Shown in pieces: positions 43,788-52,760 of a stretch of 64,000 bases of DNA (the stretch's first letter is position 1; each line of letters opens with the position of its first letter). This DNA is from an uncultured Pelagibacteraceae bacterium (lineage in GTDB: Bacteria; Pseudomonadota; Alphaproteobacteria; Pelagibacterales; Pelagibacteraceae). Location of the stretch: positions 1 to 64,000 of the forward strand of contig CACMIX010000002.1 in assembly GCA_902613855.1 (NCBI GenBank). The letters are read 5' to 3'. The position numbers and the translations under genes were made by a program. Under the pieces are notes generated by a model. That model was not told the origin of the DNA and made no database searches. It worked only from the letters and a program-made list of their open reading frames with translations.

Positions 43788-46657
43788 TGTTACATAATTC
43801 ACAAAAAGATTTTTTGAGAAGGCATATCGGACCGTCTGAAGAAGATCAAAAAAAAATGCTCAGTGAACTTAAATATAGTTCTTTAGATGACCTTATAAAA
43901 AATACTGTTCCAGAAAAAATACAGTTTAAAGGTGAACTTAATATCGGCGAGTCTAATTCAGAATATGAAGCGCTAAGAAAATTAAAAGTGATTTCAAAAA
44001 AAAATCAGATTTACTCTAATTTTATTGGTATGGGTTATTATGGAACTTATACACCTTATGTGATTTTAAGAAATATATTAGAAAATCCTGGTTGGTATAC
44101 TTCATACACACCTTATCAGCCTGAAGTAGCTCAAGGTAGGTTAGAAATGTTACTGAACTTCCAACAGATGATTGTTGATTTTACTGGTATGGACATTGCA
44201 AATGCATCTTTACTTGATGAAAGCACAGCTGCTGCTGAAGCTGTAGGTTTGAGCTACAGATTAAATAAAAGTGATTGCAAACTAGTATTTGTCTCTGAAA
44301 ACTGTCATCCACAAACAATTGATCTCATAAAAACTAGGGCAGAACCCATGGGGCTCAAAGTTCTTGTTGGGAATGAAGATAAAGTTTTAGATAATTTAAA
44401 AGAAGATATTGTATGTGGAATTTTACAATATCCTGGAACTTTAGGTGACATTAAAGATCCAAGTGAGTCAATAAGTAAAATTCATAAAAAGAATGGTAAA
44501 GCGATACTTGCATGTGATCTACTTTCACTCGCTAAGTTGAAAACACCAAGAGAATTAGGTGCTGATATAGCCGTGGGTAGTTCTCAACGGTTTGGAATTC
44601 CAATGGGTTATGGTGGACCTCATGCAGCATTTTTTGCGACAAAAGATGAATATAAAAGATCCTTACCTGGTAGATTAGTAGGAGTTTCAGTAGATAGACA
44701 TGGAAATAAAGCCTACAGATTATCATTACAAACAAGAGAACAGCACATAAGAAGAGATAAAGCTACAAGCAACATTTGTACAGCTCAAGCCTTGTTAGCA
44801 ATTGTGTCAGCAGCATATGCTATTTATCATGGACCTGATGGAATTAAAAATATTTCTGAAAGAGTATCTCAATTAGCAAAAAATTTTGCTGATAAAATTA
44901 AACAATCTGGATATGAATTATATTCAGATTATTTTTTTGATACTGTAACTATTATCACTAAAGAAAAAACTGATCAGATTTTTGAAAATGCTTTAAATCA
45001 AAAAGTTAATATTAGAAAAGTAAATTCAGAAATGTTGTCTGTATCTTTCGATGAAAGAAAAAATGTTTATAGAGTAAACCAACTACTAAAAATTTTTAAT
45101 GCAGCAGAATCAATTAAAAAAGAAGATCCTGTAGCAAATTTAGTAAATTTACCAAAAAATTTAATTAGAACTTCAAAATTTCTAGTGCATCCTGTTTTTA
45201 ATTCTTACCATTCAGAGACAGAAATGCTTAGATATCTTAAAAAGTTAGAAGATAAAGATATAGCTCTTAACAGAACCATGATTGCACTAGGCTCATGTAC
45301 TATGAAATTAAATGCTACTGCAGAAATGATACCTATTTCATGGAGAGAATTAGCTGAGCCTCATCCGTTTGTGCCTGTTGAACAGATGGAGGGTTATAGA
45401 GAATTGTTCACTGATCTTAAAAATTGGCTAAGATCAATTACTGGTTTTTCTGGAGTTTCGCTTCAGCCAAACGCAGGTGCTCAAGGTGAATATGCAGGAT
45501 TAATGGTAATACGAAAATATCATTTAGACAGAGGTGATAAAAATAGAAATATATGTTTAATACCTAGCTCAGCACATGGAACAAATCCAGCAAGTGCACA
45601 AATGGTTGGAATGAAAGTTGTAGTAGTTGATTGTGATAAAGAAGGGAATGTAGATTTTGAAGATTTAAAGAAAAAAGCAGAAACACATTCAGAAAATCTT
45701 GGAGCTTTAATGGTTACATATCCATCTACACATGGTGTTTTTGAAGAAAAAATATCAGATATCTGTGATTTAATTCATAAACATGGTGGTCAAGTTTATA
45801 TGGATGGTGCAAACCTAAATGCGCTCGTAGGTATTGCAAAACCTGGAAATTTTGGTCCAGATGTTTGTCATATAAACTTACACAAAACTTTCTGTATTCC
45901 ACATGGTGGTGGAGGACCAGGTATGGGTCCAATTGCTTGCAAAAGACATTTACAAGTTTATCTGCCCAATCATCCAGTAGTTAAAGATTGTGGTCCTGCA
46001 ACAGGTATAGGAGCAGTTTCTGCAGCACCTTGGGGTAGTTCAAGTATTTTATCTATTTCTTGGATGTATATAAAAATGATGGGATCTCAAGGTTTGAAAT
46101 TAGCTACAGAAGTTGCCATTTTAAACGCCAATTATATAGCTCATAGATTAAAAAACCATTTTCCAATTTTATACAAAGGTACTAATGGGAATGTTGCCCA
46201 TGAATGCATAATTGATATTAGATCAATTAAAAGCGAAACGGGTGTGAGTGAGGAAGACATTGCAAAAAGATTAATAGACTATGGGTTCCATGCACCAACT
46301 ATGTCATGGCCAGTTGCTGGTACAATGATGATAGAACCAACTGAAAGTGAAAGTTTACCGGAAATAGATAGATTTTGTGATACTTTAATAAATATTAAAA
46401 CGGAAATAGAAATGATTAAGTCTGGTAAATTTGATAAAGCAGATAATCCAATTAAAAATGCACCTCATACTGATATTGAACTTTCATCAGATGAATGGGA
46501 ACACAAATATTCTAGACAGCAAGCAGCGTATCCTGCAAAATTCTTGAAAACAAATAAATTTTGGCCTCCAGTCGCAAGAGTAGACAATGTTTATGGAGAT
46601 AAAAATATTTTTTGTACTTGTCCTAGTATGGATGAGTTTAAAGAAGATGCAGCATAA
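43787..46657 (+). CDS. gcvP: glycine dehydrogenase (decarboxylating), P protein
   Basis: The PLP enzyme that decarboxylates glycine and loads the rest on GcvH. It is a fused, full-length 956-residue protein with both halves present: 'RHIGPSEEDQKKML' at the start, 'NASLLDESTAAAEA', and in the second half 'LQPNAGAQGEYAGL' and the PLP lysine K700 in HINLHKTFCIPHGGGGPG. With gcvT and gcvH it gives methylene-tetrahydrofolate, CO2 and ammonia from glycine, an important one-carbon and serine source in SAR11-like cells. The next gene follows after 6 bases. Confidence 0.98.
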   Translation: MLHNSQKDFLRRHIGPSEEDQKKMLSELKYSSLDDLIKNTVPEKIQFKGELNIGESNSEYEALRKLKVISKKNQIYSNFIGMGYYGTYTPYVILRNILENPGWYTSYTPYQPEVAQGRLEMLLNFQQMIVDFTGMDIANASLLDESTAAAEAVGLSYRLNKSDCKLVFVSENCHPQTIDLIKTRAEPMGLKVLVGNEDKVLDNLKEDIVCGILQYPGTLGDIKDPSESISKIHKKNGKAILACDLLSLAKLKTPRELGADIAVGSSQRFGIPMGYGGPHAAFFATKDEYKRSLPGRLVGVSVDRHGNKAYRLSLQTREQHIRRDKATSNICTAQALLAIVSAAYAIYHGPDGIKNISERVSQLAKNFADKIKQSGYELYSDYFFDTVTIITKEKTDQIFENALNQKVNIRKVNSEMLSVSFDERKNVYRVNQLLKIFNAAESIKKEDPVANLVNLPKNLIRTSKFLVHPVFNSYHSETEMLRYLKKLEDKDIALNRTMIALGSCTMKLNATAEMIPISWRELAEPHPFVPVEQMEGYRELFTDLKNWLRSITGFSGVSLQPNAGAQGEYAGLMVIRKYHLDRGDKNRNICLIPSSAHGTNPASAQMVGMKVVVVDCDKEGNVDFEDLKKKAETHSENLGALMVTYPSTHGVFEEKISDICDLIHKHGGQVYMDGANLNALVGIAKPGNFGPDVCHINLHKTFCIPHGGGGPGMGPIACKRHLQVYLPNHPVVKDCGPATGIGAVSAAPWGSSSILSISWMYIKMMGSQGLKLATEVAILNANYIAHRLKNHFPILYKGTNGNVAHECIIDIRSIKSETGVSEEDIAKRLIDYGFHAPTMSWPVAGTMMIEPTESESLPEIDRFCDTLINIKTEIEMIKSGKFDKADNPIKNAPHTDIELSSDEWEHKYSRQQAAYPAKFLKTNKFWPPVARVDNVYGDKNIFCTCPSMDEFKEDAA

Positions 46658-46663
46658 AAATTA

Positions 46664-47902
46664 ATGAAAATTGCTGTTGTTGGCTCAGGTATTTCCGGTT
46701 TAAGTGCTGCATACTACTTATCCCAAAAACATCATGTAGATCTTTTTGAAAAAGAAGACCGTTTTGGGGGTCACTCACATACCATTGATCTTACTTTTGG
46801 AGAAAAAAAAGTCTCTGTTGATATAGGTTTTATTGTATTTAACTTTCAAACATACCCAAATTTAATAAAATTTTTTAAAGAAAATAATATTGAAATTGAA
46901 AAAAGTGACATGTCTTTTTCAGTTTCAGTTGATAATACCAATTTTGAATATTGTGGAAAAGGGATAAGTGGTATTTTCTCTAATAGATTAAATTTGTTTA
47001 ATATAAAATTTTTAAAAATGTTCTTTGATATAATTAAATTTTATAAAAAAAGTGATCAAGAAAGTATCTCAGAAGAAAAATTAACTTTAGGTGAATATCT
47101 TGAAAAAAACAAATTATCAAAACCATTTATAGATTACCATATAATTCCTATGGTTTCAGCTATTTGGTCAATGCCTCCATTAGAGGCAAGTAAAATGCCA
47201 ATAAGTTTTTTTTTAAAATTTTTTCAAAATCATGGTTTATTTAAATTAAAAAACAGACCTCAATGGTATACGGTATCAAATAGAAGCAGAACTTATGTAA
47301 ATCAAATCATATCAAAAATTAGTGGTGAGCATTATAAAAATTATAAAGTTAAAAAATTAAAAAGAAAGACATCAGGTATTGATTTATACTATGGAGGGCA
47401 AAGTGAGTTTTTTGATTATGACAAAGTAGTCATAGCAACTCATGCAGACGAAGCTTTAGAAATAATTGATAATCCAACAGAGGACGAAAAAAAAATTCTA
47501 TCTAATTTTAGCTATAAAGAAAATATCGCTTATATTCATACTGATGTTAGAGCTATGCCTAAGAACAAAAAAGCTTGGAGTTCTTGGAATTCATCTATCG
47601 ACGATAAAGACGTTGAAAAGAACTCAATTAGTTATTGGCTAAATTTGCTACAAAATTTAAAGTGTGAACAAGATATTTTTTTGACCTTAAATCCATATTT
47701 TGAGATTGATAAGTCAAAAATACTTAAAAAAGTTAGATTTACTCATCCATATTATGATCAAAAAGCATTGGATACGCAACACGAGCTCTCTAAATTACAA
47801 AATCAAAAAGATCTACTTTTTTGTGGAAGTTATTTTGGTTACGGATTTCATGAAGATGGAATAAAATCATCTATTGAAATGCTGAATAACCTTAATGATT
47901 AA
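46664..47902 (+). CDS. COG2907-type FAD flavoprotein (NAD(P)-binding amine-oxidase-like)
   Basis: A 412-residue flavoprotein with an N-terminal dinucleotide fold, 'MKIAVVGSGISGLSAAYYLS', and the GGHSHT motif ('RFGGHSHTIDL') of this family. 'VDIGFIVFNFQTYPNL', 'YHIIPMVSAIWSMPP' and the C-terminal 'FCGSYFGYGFHEDGIKSSIEML' complete it. Members occur beside cyclopropane fatty acid synthase genes and probably desaturate or otherwise modify acyl chains. It overlaps the DUF1365 gene by 8 bases and begins a five-gene plus-strand run. Confidence 0.85.
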   Translation: MKIAVVGSGISGLSAAYYLSQKHHVDLFEKEDRFGGHSHTIDLTFGEKKVSVDIGFIVFNFQTYPNLIKFFKENNIEIEKSDMSFSVSVDNTNFEYCGKGISGIFSNRLNLFNIKFLKMFFDIIKFYKKSDQESISEEKLTLGEYLEKNKLSKPFIDYHIIPMVSAIWSMPPLEASKMPISFFLKFFQNHGLFKLKNRPQWYTVSNRSRTYVNQIISKISGEHYKNYKVKKLKRKTSGIDLYYGGQSEFFDYDKVVIATHADEALEIIDNPTEDEKKILSNFSYKENIAYIHTDVRAMPKNKKAWSSWNSSIDDKDVEKNSISYWLNLLQNLKCEQDIFLTLNPYFEIDKSKILKKVRFTHPYYDQKALDTQHELSKLQNQKDLLFCGSYFGYGFHEDGIKSSIEMLNNLND

Positions 47903-48659
47903 CTCTTGTATATATACTGGAACCGTAATCCATAAACGATTTAAACCTAAAGAGCATTTCTTTAAATATAAAGTTTTTTCACTGTTTATAGATTTGTCTG
48001 AACTAGAAACATTAAGTGATAAAATAAGTTTTTTTTCTCTAAATCGTTTTAACTTAATTAGTTTTCAAGAAAAAGATCACGGAGATCGAGATGGTTCATC
48101 CCTTGTCGAATGGGTAAAAAAAAACCTGAAACAAAATAATATTAATTCAGAAAATATTAAAATTAAACTTTTGTGCTACCCAAGAATATTGGGATACGTA
48201 TTTAATCCTCTTAGTATTTTTTTTGTTTACAACAATCAAGAACAGTTGGTATCAATCTTATATGAAGTAAAAAATACGTTTGGAGAACAACATACTTATG
48301 TATTTAGAGTGGATGATAAAAATAATTTAATAAAGAATAATTGCTCAAAGAAATTTCATGTATCTCCATTTATTGAAATGGACTGTCAGTACTTTTTTAA
48401 AATATTAAAACCAGAAGATAAATTATCTGTAATTATTGATCAATATGATAAGGATGGAAAGATTTTGTTTGCTTCTCAAGATGGTGTAAGAAATGACCTA
48501 AATAGTAAACAATTAATTAAATCTTATATAAAACATCCTTTGATGACTTTAAAAATTATTTCTGCGATACATTTTGAAGCGTTCAAATTATGGTTAAAAG
48601 GAATAAGATTAGTTAAAAAAAAATTTAATATTAAAAATAATTTAACAGTTGAGAATTAA
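47895..48659 (+). CDS. DUF1365 family protein
   Basis: A 254-residue protein with the DUF1365 pattern: 'SCIYTGTVIHKRFKPKEHFFKYKVFSLFIDLSEL', 'LSLNRFNLISFQEKDHGDR', 'LLCYPRILGYVFNPLSIFFVYN' and 'HVSPFIEMDCQYFF'. The biochemical activity is not established, but the family is strongly linked to Cfa-like methyltransferases and COG2907 flavoproteins and is thought to act in acyl-chain modification. It overlaps both neighbours (8 bases and 1 base). A hydrophobic patch near residues 105-118 could touch the membrane. Confidence 0.87.
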   Translation: MINSCIYTGTVIHKRFKPKEHFFKYKVFSLFIDLSELETLSDKISFFSLNRFNLISFQEKDHGDRDGSSLVEWVKKNLKQNNINSENIKIKLLCYPRILGYVFNPLSIFFVYNNQEQLVSILYEVKNTFGEQHTYVFRVDDKNNLIKNNCSKKFHVSPFIEMDCQYFFKILKPEDKLSVIIDQYDKDGKILFASQDGVRNDLNSKQLIKSYIKHPLMTLKIISAIHFEAFKLWLKGIRLVKKKFNIKNNLTVEN

Positions 48660-49837
48660 TGTTTCTAAATAAAATATCAGATAAATTGGTTTTTAATTTT
48701 TTGAGTAAGATTGATTATGGATATCTTGAGATTAAAACTTTTGATGGAGAACTTCACAAGTTTGGAAATCAAGAAGAACCACTTAGTGCTAATATAATTA
48801 TTAAAAAACCAAATTTTAATTATAATTTAATACGTGGTGGAAGCATTGGTTTTGCCGAGTCTTATATGAGAGGTGAATTTGAAACAGACAATCTCTCAAA
48901 TTTGATTGAGCTTACCGCAAGAAATATAAAAATTATTCACAAGTTTTCAGGTTTACTTGATATACCTTTAATTAATTTCATTAAAAATAAAATTATTAAA
49001 AACACCAAGAGTAGGAGTAAGGAGAATATCGCTAAGCACTACGACTTAGGAAACGAATTTTTTTCACTATGGCTTGATGATACTTTAACTTATTCAAGTG
49101 CTATATTTAATGAAAATTCAAAAAACTTATCCGAAGCACAAAATAATAAATATCAAAAATTAATTGATCTTATTAAACCGAATAATGGTGACAAAGTTTT
49201 AGAAATTGGTTGCGGGTGGGGTGGTTTTGCTGAGTACTTAGGTAAAAAATATGACGTAAAACTTGATTGCATTACTATTTCAAAAAAACAATTTGAATAT
49301 GCCAAAGAGCGAATTCACAAATGTGGTTTAAATGAAAAAGTTAATATTGAGATAAAAGATTATAGAGATTTACAAGGAAAATATAATTCTATTGCTTCAA
49401 TAGAAATGATCGAAGCTGTTGGGCAAAATTATCTTGATGGATATTTTAGAACAATCAAAAATAATTTATCAGGAGGTGGTAAAGCAGCTATTCAAGCAAT
49501 AACAATTGATGACAATTTGTTTGATAGATATAAAAATAAACAAGATTTTATTCAAAAATATATCTTTCCTGGAGGATTTCTTCCCAATAAAAACAGCATA
49601 AATAGATATGTTTCAGATAATGGACTGACAATTAACTCATATATCTCATATGCAGATCACTATGCTGATACTTTAGAAATTTGGAGAAATCAATTTATCA
49701 AAAAATGGGAGTTAATTAAAAATCAAGGTTTTGATTTAAAATTTAAGAGAATGTGGGAATTTTATTTATCTTATTGTGAAGCTGGCTTTAAATCAAAGAA
49801 TATAGATCTAATTCAATTTTCACTTCAAAACAAATAA
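48659..49837 (+). CDS. cfa: cyclopropane-fatty-acyl-phospholipid synthase family methyltransferase
   Basis: A SAM-dependent enzyme acting on unsaturated acyl chains of membrane phospholipids. The SAM site is 'VLEIGCGWGGFAEYLG' near residue 180. The Cfa-specific 'YDLGNEFFSLWLDDTLTYSSAIF' lies before it, and 'SIEMIEAVGQNYLDGYF' and 'YIFPGGFLPN' after. Length 392 is normal. With COG2907 and DUF1365 upstream, it might make a product other than a cyclopropane ring, such as a furan or methylated fatty acid. It is followed by the DUF3833 lipoprotein after 17 bases. Confidence 0.9.
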   Translation: MFLNKISDKLVFNFLSKIDYGYLEIKTFDGELHKFGNQEEPLSANIIIKKPNFNYNLIRGGSIGFAESYMRGEFETDNLSNLIELTARNIKIIHKFSGLLDIPLINFIKNKIIKNTKSRSKENIAKHYDLGNEFFSLWLDDTLTYSSAIFNENSKNLSEAQNNKYQKLIDLIKPNNGDKVLEIGCGWGGFAEYLGKKYDVKLDCITISKKQFEYAKERIHKCGLNEKVNIEIKDYRDLQGKYNSIASIEMIEAVGQNYLDGYFRTIKNNLSGGGKAAIQAITIDDNLFDRYKNKQDFIQKYIFPGGFLPNKNSINRYVSDNGLTINSYISYADHYADTLEIWRNQFIKKWELIKNQGFDLKFKRMWEFYLSYCEAGFKSKNIDLIQFSLQNK

Positions 49838-49854
49838 CTGATAAAAGGACATTT

Positions 49855-50403
49855 ATGCAAAATATAAAAACAATTAAATCTATTTTATTGATAATTTGTG
49901 CTTTCTTAATTACAAGTTGTTCAAACAATAGTGCTATGAAACCAGAAGATTTTAAAAATAAAGAGCCGAGATTAATAATTGAAGAATATTTAAGTGGAAA
50001 TGTTAAGGCATGGGGTGTTTTACAAAACAGATCAGGTAAAGTTACAAGACAGTTTAATGCTGATTTAAATGGTACATGGGATGGCAAACAATTAATTTTA
50101 AAAGAAAAATTTAATTGGGATGATGGCGAAGTCCAAGACAGAGAATGGACAATAAATAAAATTGATGAACATAATTATGAGGGAACCGCAGGAGATGTTG
50201 TAGGTAAAGCCAAAGGTTATTCATATGGTCCAGCCTTTAAATTTGAATATGTTTTATTAGTTCCAGTAAAAGGAAGAGAATTAAAAATCACATTTGATGA
50301 TTGGATTTTTAAACAAGATGACCGTGTCGCAATCAATAGAGCTACAATGACAAAATTTGGTTTTAAAGTTGCTGAGCTGACTGTAGTATTTGTTAAAGAT
50401 TAA
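49855..50403 (+). CDS. DUF3833 family lipoprotein
   Basis: A 182-residue lipoprotein: the signal peptide ends in the lipobox LITSC with C22 as the lipidated residue. The mature part has the DUF3833 pattern 'EDFKNKEPRLIIEEYLSGNVKAWGVLQNRSGKVTRQF', 'GTWDGKQLILKEKFNWDDGEVQDREWTI' and 'DDRVAINRATMTKFGFKVAELTVVF', which suggests a lipocalin-like beta barrel. It always seems to travel with Cfa/DUF1365 clusters, so a role in handling modified lipids is likely. Its stop abuts the convergent SDR gene. Confidence 0.88.
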   Translation: MQNIKTIKSILLIICAFLITSCSNNSAMKPEDFKNKEPRLIIEEYLSGNVKAWGVLQNRSGKVTRQFNADLNGTWDGKQLILKEKFNWDDGEVQDREWTINKIDEHNYEGTAGDVVGKAKGYSYGPAFKFEYVLLVPVKGRELKITFDDWIFKQDDRVAINRATMTKFGFKVAELTVVFVKD

Positions 50404-51162
50404 TTATTTCTTTTGATGTTTTGTCAATCGACCTACTAAATTAAAATATAACTTGCTAGGCAGAAAACTTAAAATTTTAAGTGTAATTGTAAGTGCTTTT
50501 GGAAAATGTATTTCAAAAGACTTTTTGTTAACTAAACCTTCATAAATTTGATCTGCAGCATATTCTGGTGTTTTTAAGAAAGGCATTTTAAAATCATTTT
50601 TATCTGTCATAGGAGTTTTTATAAATCCAGGTGAAACTAAACAAACACGTACGTTAGACCTTTTAAAATCAAAATATAGGCTTTCAGCTAGATTATTTAA
50701 TGCAGATTTAGATGGACCATAGCCTGTAGAATTAGGAAGTCCCCTGTAACCAGCGATAGAGGAAACTATAGTAATTACACCATTTTTTCTGTCTTTAAAG
50801 TGTTGTTCAACAGCTTTAATGGTATTTACAGTCCCAAAAAAATTAACTTTAAATACTTCCTCCATTTGCTCTACATCAATATCTTTTTCTTTTTTAGGGT
50901 TCCATGTCCCTGTTGAAAAAAAACAAATATCAATATCATTAAATTTATTTTTAATTTCATTGAATACCTCAAAACAATTTTCTTTATGTGTAACATCTAA
51001 AGGAAAAGCTGTAATATTTTCATATTGATCACAAAGCTCATTTAATAATTCAACTCTTCTTGCAGAAACTGCAACATTCCATCCTTTACTAGAAAATTTA
51101 ATAGCTAGAGCCTTGCCGATACCTGTACTTCCGCCTGTGATCCATATTGTTTTTTTATTCAT
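50404..51162 (-). CDS. short-chain dehydrogenase/reductase
   Basis: A classical SDR of 252 residues: 'WITGGSTGIGKALA' binds the nucleotide, with 'VSSIAGYRGL' providing the catalytic serine and 'YGPSK' the Tyr-x3-Lys pair. 'SPGFIKTPM' follows as usual. The arginine after the second strand (SARRVELL) favours NADPH. Its location converging on the cfa cluster, and similar SDRs in such clusters elsewhere, suggest reduction of a lipid-derived carbonyl. It shares a 23-base divergent region with tspO. Confidence 0.9.
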   Translation of the reverse strand: MNKKTIWITGGSTGIGKALAIKFSSKGWNVAVSARRVELLNELCDQYENITAFPLDVTHKENCFEVFNEIKNKFNDIDICFFSTGTWNPKKEKDIDVEQMEEVFKVNFFGTVNTIKAVEQHFKDRKNGVITIVSSIAGYRGLPNSTGYGPSKSALNNLAESLYFDFKRSNVRVCLVSPGFIKTPMTDKNDFKMPFLKTPEYAADQIYEGLVNKKSFEIHFPKALTITLKILSFLPSKLYFNLVGRLTKHQKK

Positions 51163-51185
51163 AGTTAATCGTATATATTACTAAC

Positions 51186-51653
51186 ATGTTTAAAAATAAA
51201 TTTTTAACTTTTATATCCTTTCTTCTGGTCACTTTTGGAGCTTCAGCTATTGGAAGCTTAGCAACAATTAATTATAAAGAGCCATGGTATTCATTATTGA
51301 ATAAACCAACCTTTAATCCTCCAGATTGGGTTTTTGGACCTGTGTGGACAACATTGTACTTGATGATGACACTTGCAATATGGTTATTTTGGCACTCAAA
51401 CAATAGGAATAAAAATACTGTTTATGTTTATTTAATTCATCTAGTGTTTAATACAACTTGGAGTGTAGTTTTCTTTGTTTTGCACAATATGGTCTTAGCT
51501 TTATTTATATTAATTTTATTAATTGGACTGATAATTAATCTCATTTTAAGATTTAAACGTGTCAATCTAGTTAGTTCCTATTTAATGATTCCTTATTTAC
51601 TTTGGTGTAGCTTTGCACTATTCCTCAATATTAATCTTATAATGATAAATTAA
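51186..51653 (+). CDS. tspO: TspO/MBR family membrane protein
   Basis: Five membrane helices in 155 residues. The family landmarks are visible: 'INYKEPWYSLLNKPTFNPPDWVFGPVWTTLYLMM' between helices 1 and 2, 'FNTTWSVVFFVLHN' and 'PYLLWCSFALFLNINLI' at the end. Bacterial TspO proteins bind porphyrins and, in Rhodobacter, tune photosynthesis-gene expression with oxygen. Tryptophan-rich helices are typical. The DAO gene begins 1 base after its stop, so the two are co-transcribed. Confidence 0.92.
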   Translation: MFKNKFLTFISFLLVTFGASAIGSLATINYKEPWYSLLNKPTFNPPDWVFGPVWTTLYLMMTLAIWLFWHSNNRNKNTVYVYLIHLVFNTTWSVVFFVLHNMVLALFILILLIGLIINLILRFKRVNLVSSYLMIPYLLWCSFALFLNINLIMIN

Positions 51654-51654
51654 T

Positions 51655-52758
51655 ATGGATGATGTTGTAGTAATAGGTGGTGGAATTATTGGGGCAGCAA
51701 CAGCCTATTTTTTGTCTAAAGAGGGCAGAAAAGTTAAAGTAATCGAGAGAGACCCAACATACAAAACTGCATCATTCCCATTATCTTTAGGTGGGTTTAG
51801 AAGACAATTTTTTCAAAAAGAAAATATTTTACTAGGAAAATTTGCTAGAGAATTTATTAATCAAATACCACAATTATTAAAAACTGAAAAAAATCCAAAC
51901 CCTACTGCTAGCATGGTAACAAATGGTTATTTATTAATGTTTGGACCTGAACATGCTGAAGAACAATACCGAGCATTAGAAAATCATAAAAAGTGTGAAG
52001 CAGGAACAAAAAATATTAAAGGGTCAGAATTATCTGACATATTTCCCTATATAAATAATGAGGGAATAGAAACAGCAACTTACACGGATAATCAAACTGA
52101 AGGTTGGATTGATCCTTTTCTTTTTCATACTGCATTAAAAAGTAAAGCAATTGAGCTTGGAGCTGAATTTATTAAAGGAGAAATTAAAAACATTTCTGAA
52201 GTAAAGGCTAAAACTATTGTTTCTGCTGCAGGGTGTTGGACAAAAAAATTACTTGAAGATATTCCTGTAGTACCGCAGAAGCACACGGTATTTAGAGTTA
52301 AATGTCCAAAATATATTAAAGAAATGCCCCTAACAGGGGATCTAACAACAGGTGTTTATTGGAGACCAGAGGGTGGTGAATACCTAGCCGGATCACCAAT
52401 TTCTGTGTTTGACGCTGATGATTTAGAACCAGCATGGAATGATTTTGAAGAATTAGTTTGGCCAGCATTAGCAAAAAGAATCCCAGCTTTTGAAGAACTA
52501 AAACTAACAGGTGGATGGGCTGGATATTACGATTGTAATAAATTAGATAACAATGCAGTGGTTGGTAAGCATCCAAAATATGAAAATGTTTATATGGCAT
52601 CTGGTTTCACTGGGCGGGGATTAATGCAAGCACCTGGTATTGGAAGAGCATTAACAGAATTAATTACAACGGGATCTTACCAAACAATTGATATTAGTGA
52701 TTTTTCAGTTGAAAGAGTGCTAGGTAATAGCGCAAGGCCAGAACCATACGTATTGTAA
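51655..52758 (+). CDS. FAD-dependent oxidoreductase, DAO family
   Basis: A 367-residue flavoprotein with an N-terminal FAD fold, 'VVVIGGGIIGAATAYFLSKEG', then 'SLGGFRRQFFQKENILLG', resembling FOXRED1 and sarcosine/dimethylglycine oxidase-type enzymes. 'GVYWRPEGGEYLAGSP' and the terminal 'VYMASGFTGRGLMQAPGIGRALTELI' are typical. It probably oxidises an N-methylated or D-amino acid; the exact substrate is not readable. It lies one base after tspO and converges with selO with 2 bases between stops. Confidence 0.85.
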   Translation: MDDVVVIGGGIIGAATAYFLSKEGRKVKVIERDPTYKTASFPLSLGGFRRQFFQKENILLGKFAREFINQIPQLLKTEKNPNPTASMVTNGYLLMFGPEHAEEQYRALENHKKCEAGTKNIKGSELSDIFPYINNEGIETATYTDNQTEGWIDPFLFHTALKSKAIELGAEFIKGEIKNISEVKAKTIVSAAGCWTKKLLEDIPVVPQKHTVFRVKCPKYIKEMPLTGDLTTGVYWRPEGGEYLAGSPISVFDADDLEPAWNDFEELVWPALAKRIPAFEELKLTGGWAGYYDCNKLDNNAVVGKHPKYENVYMASGFTGRGLMQAPGIGRALTELITTGSYQTIDISDFSVERVLGNSARPEPYVL

Positions 52759-52760
52759 TT

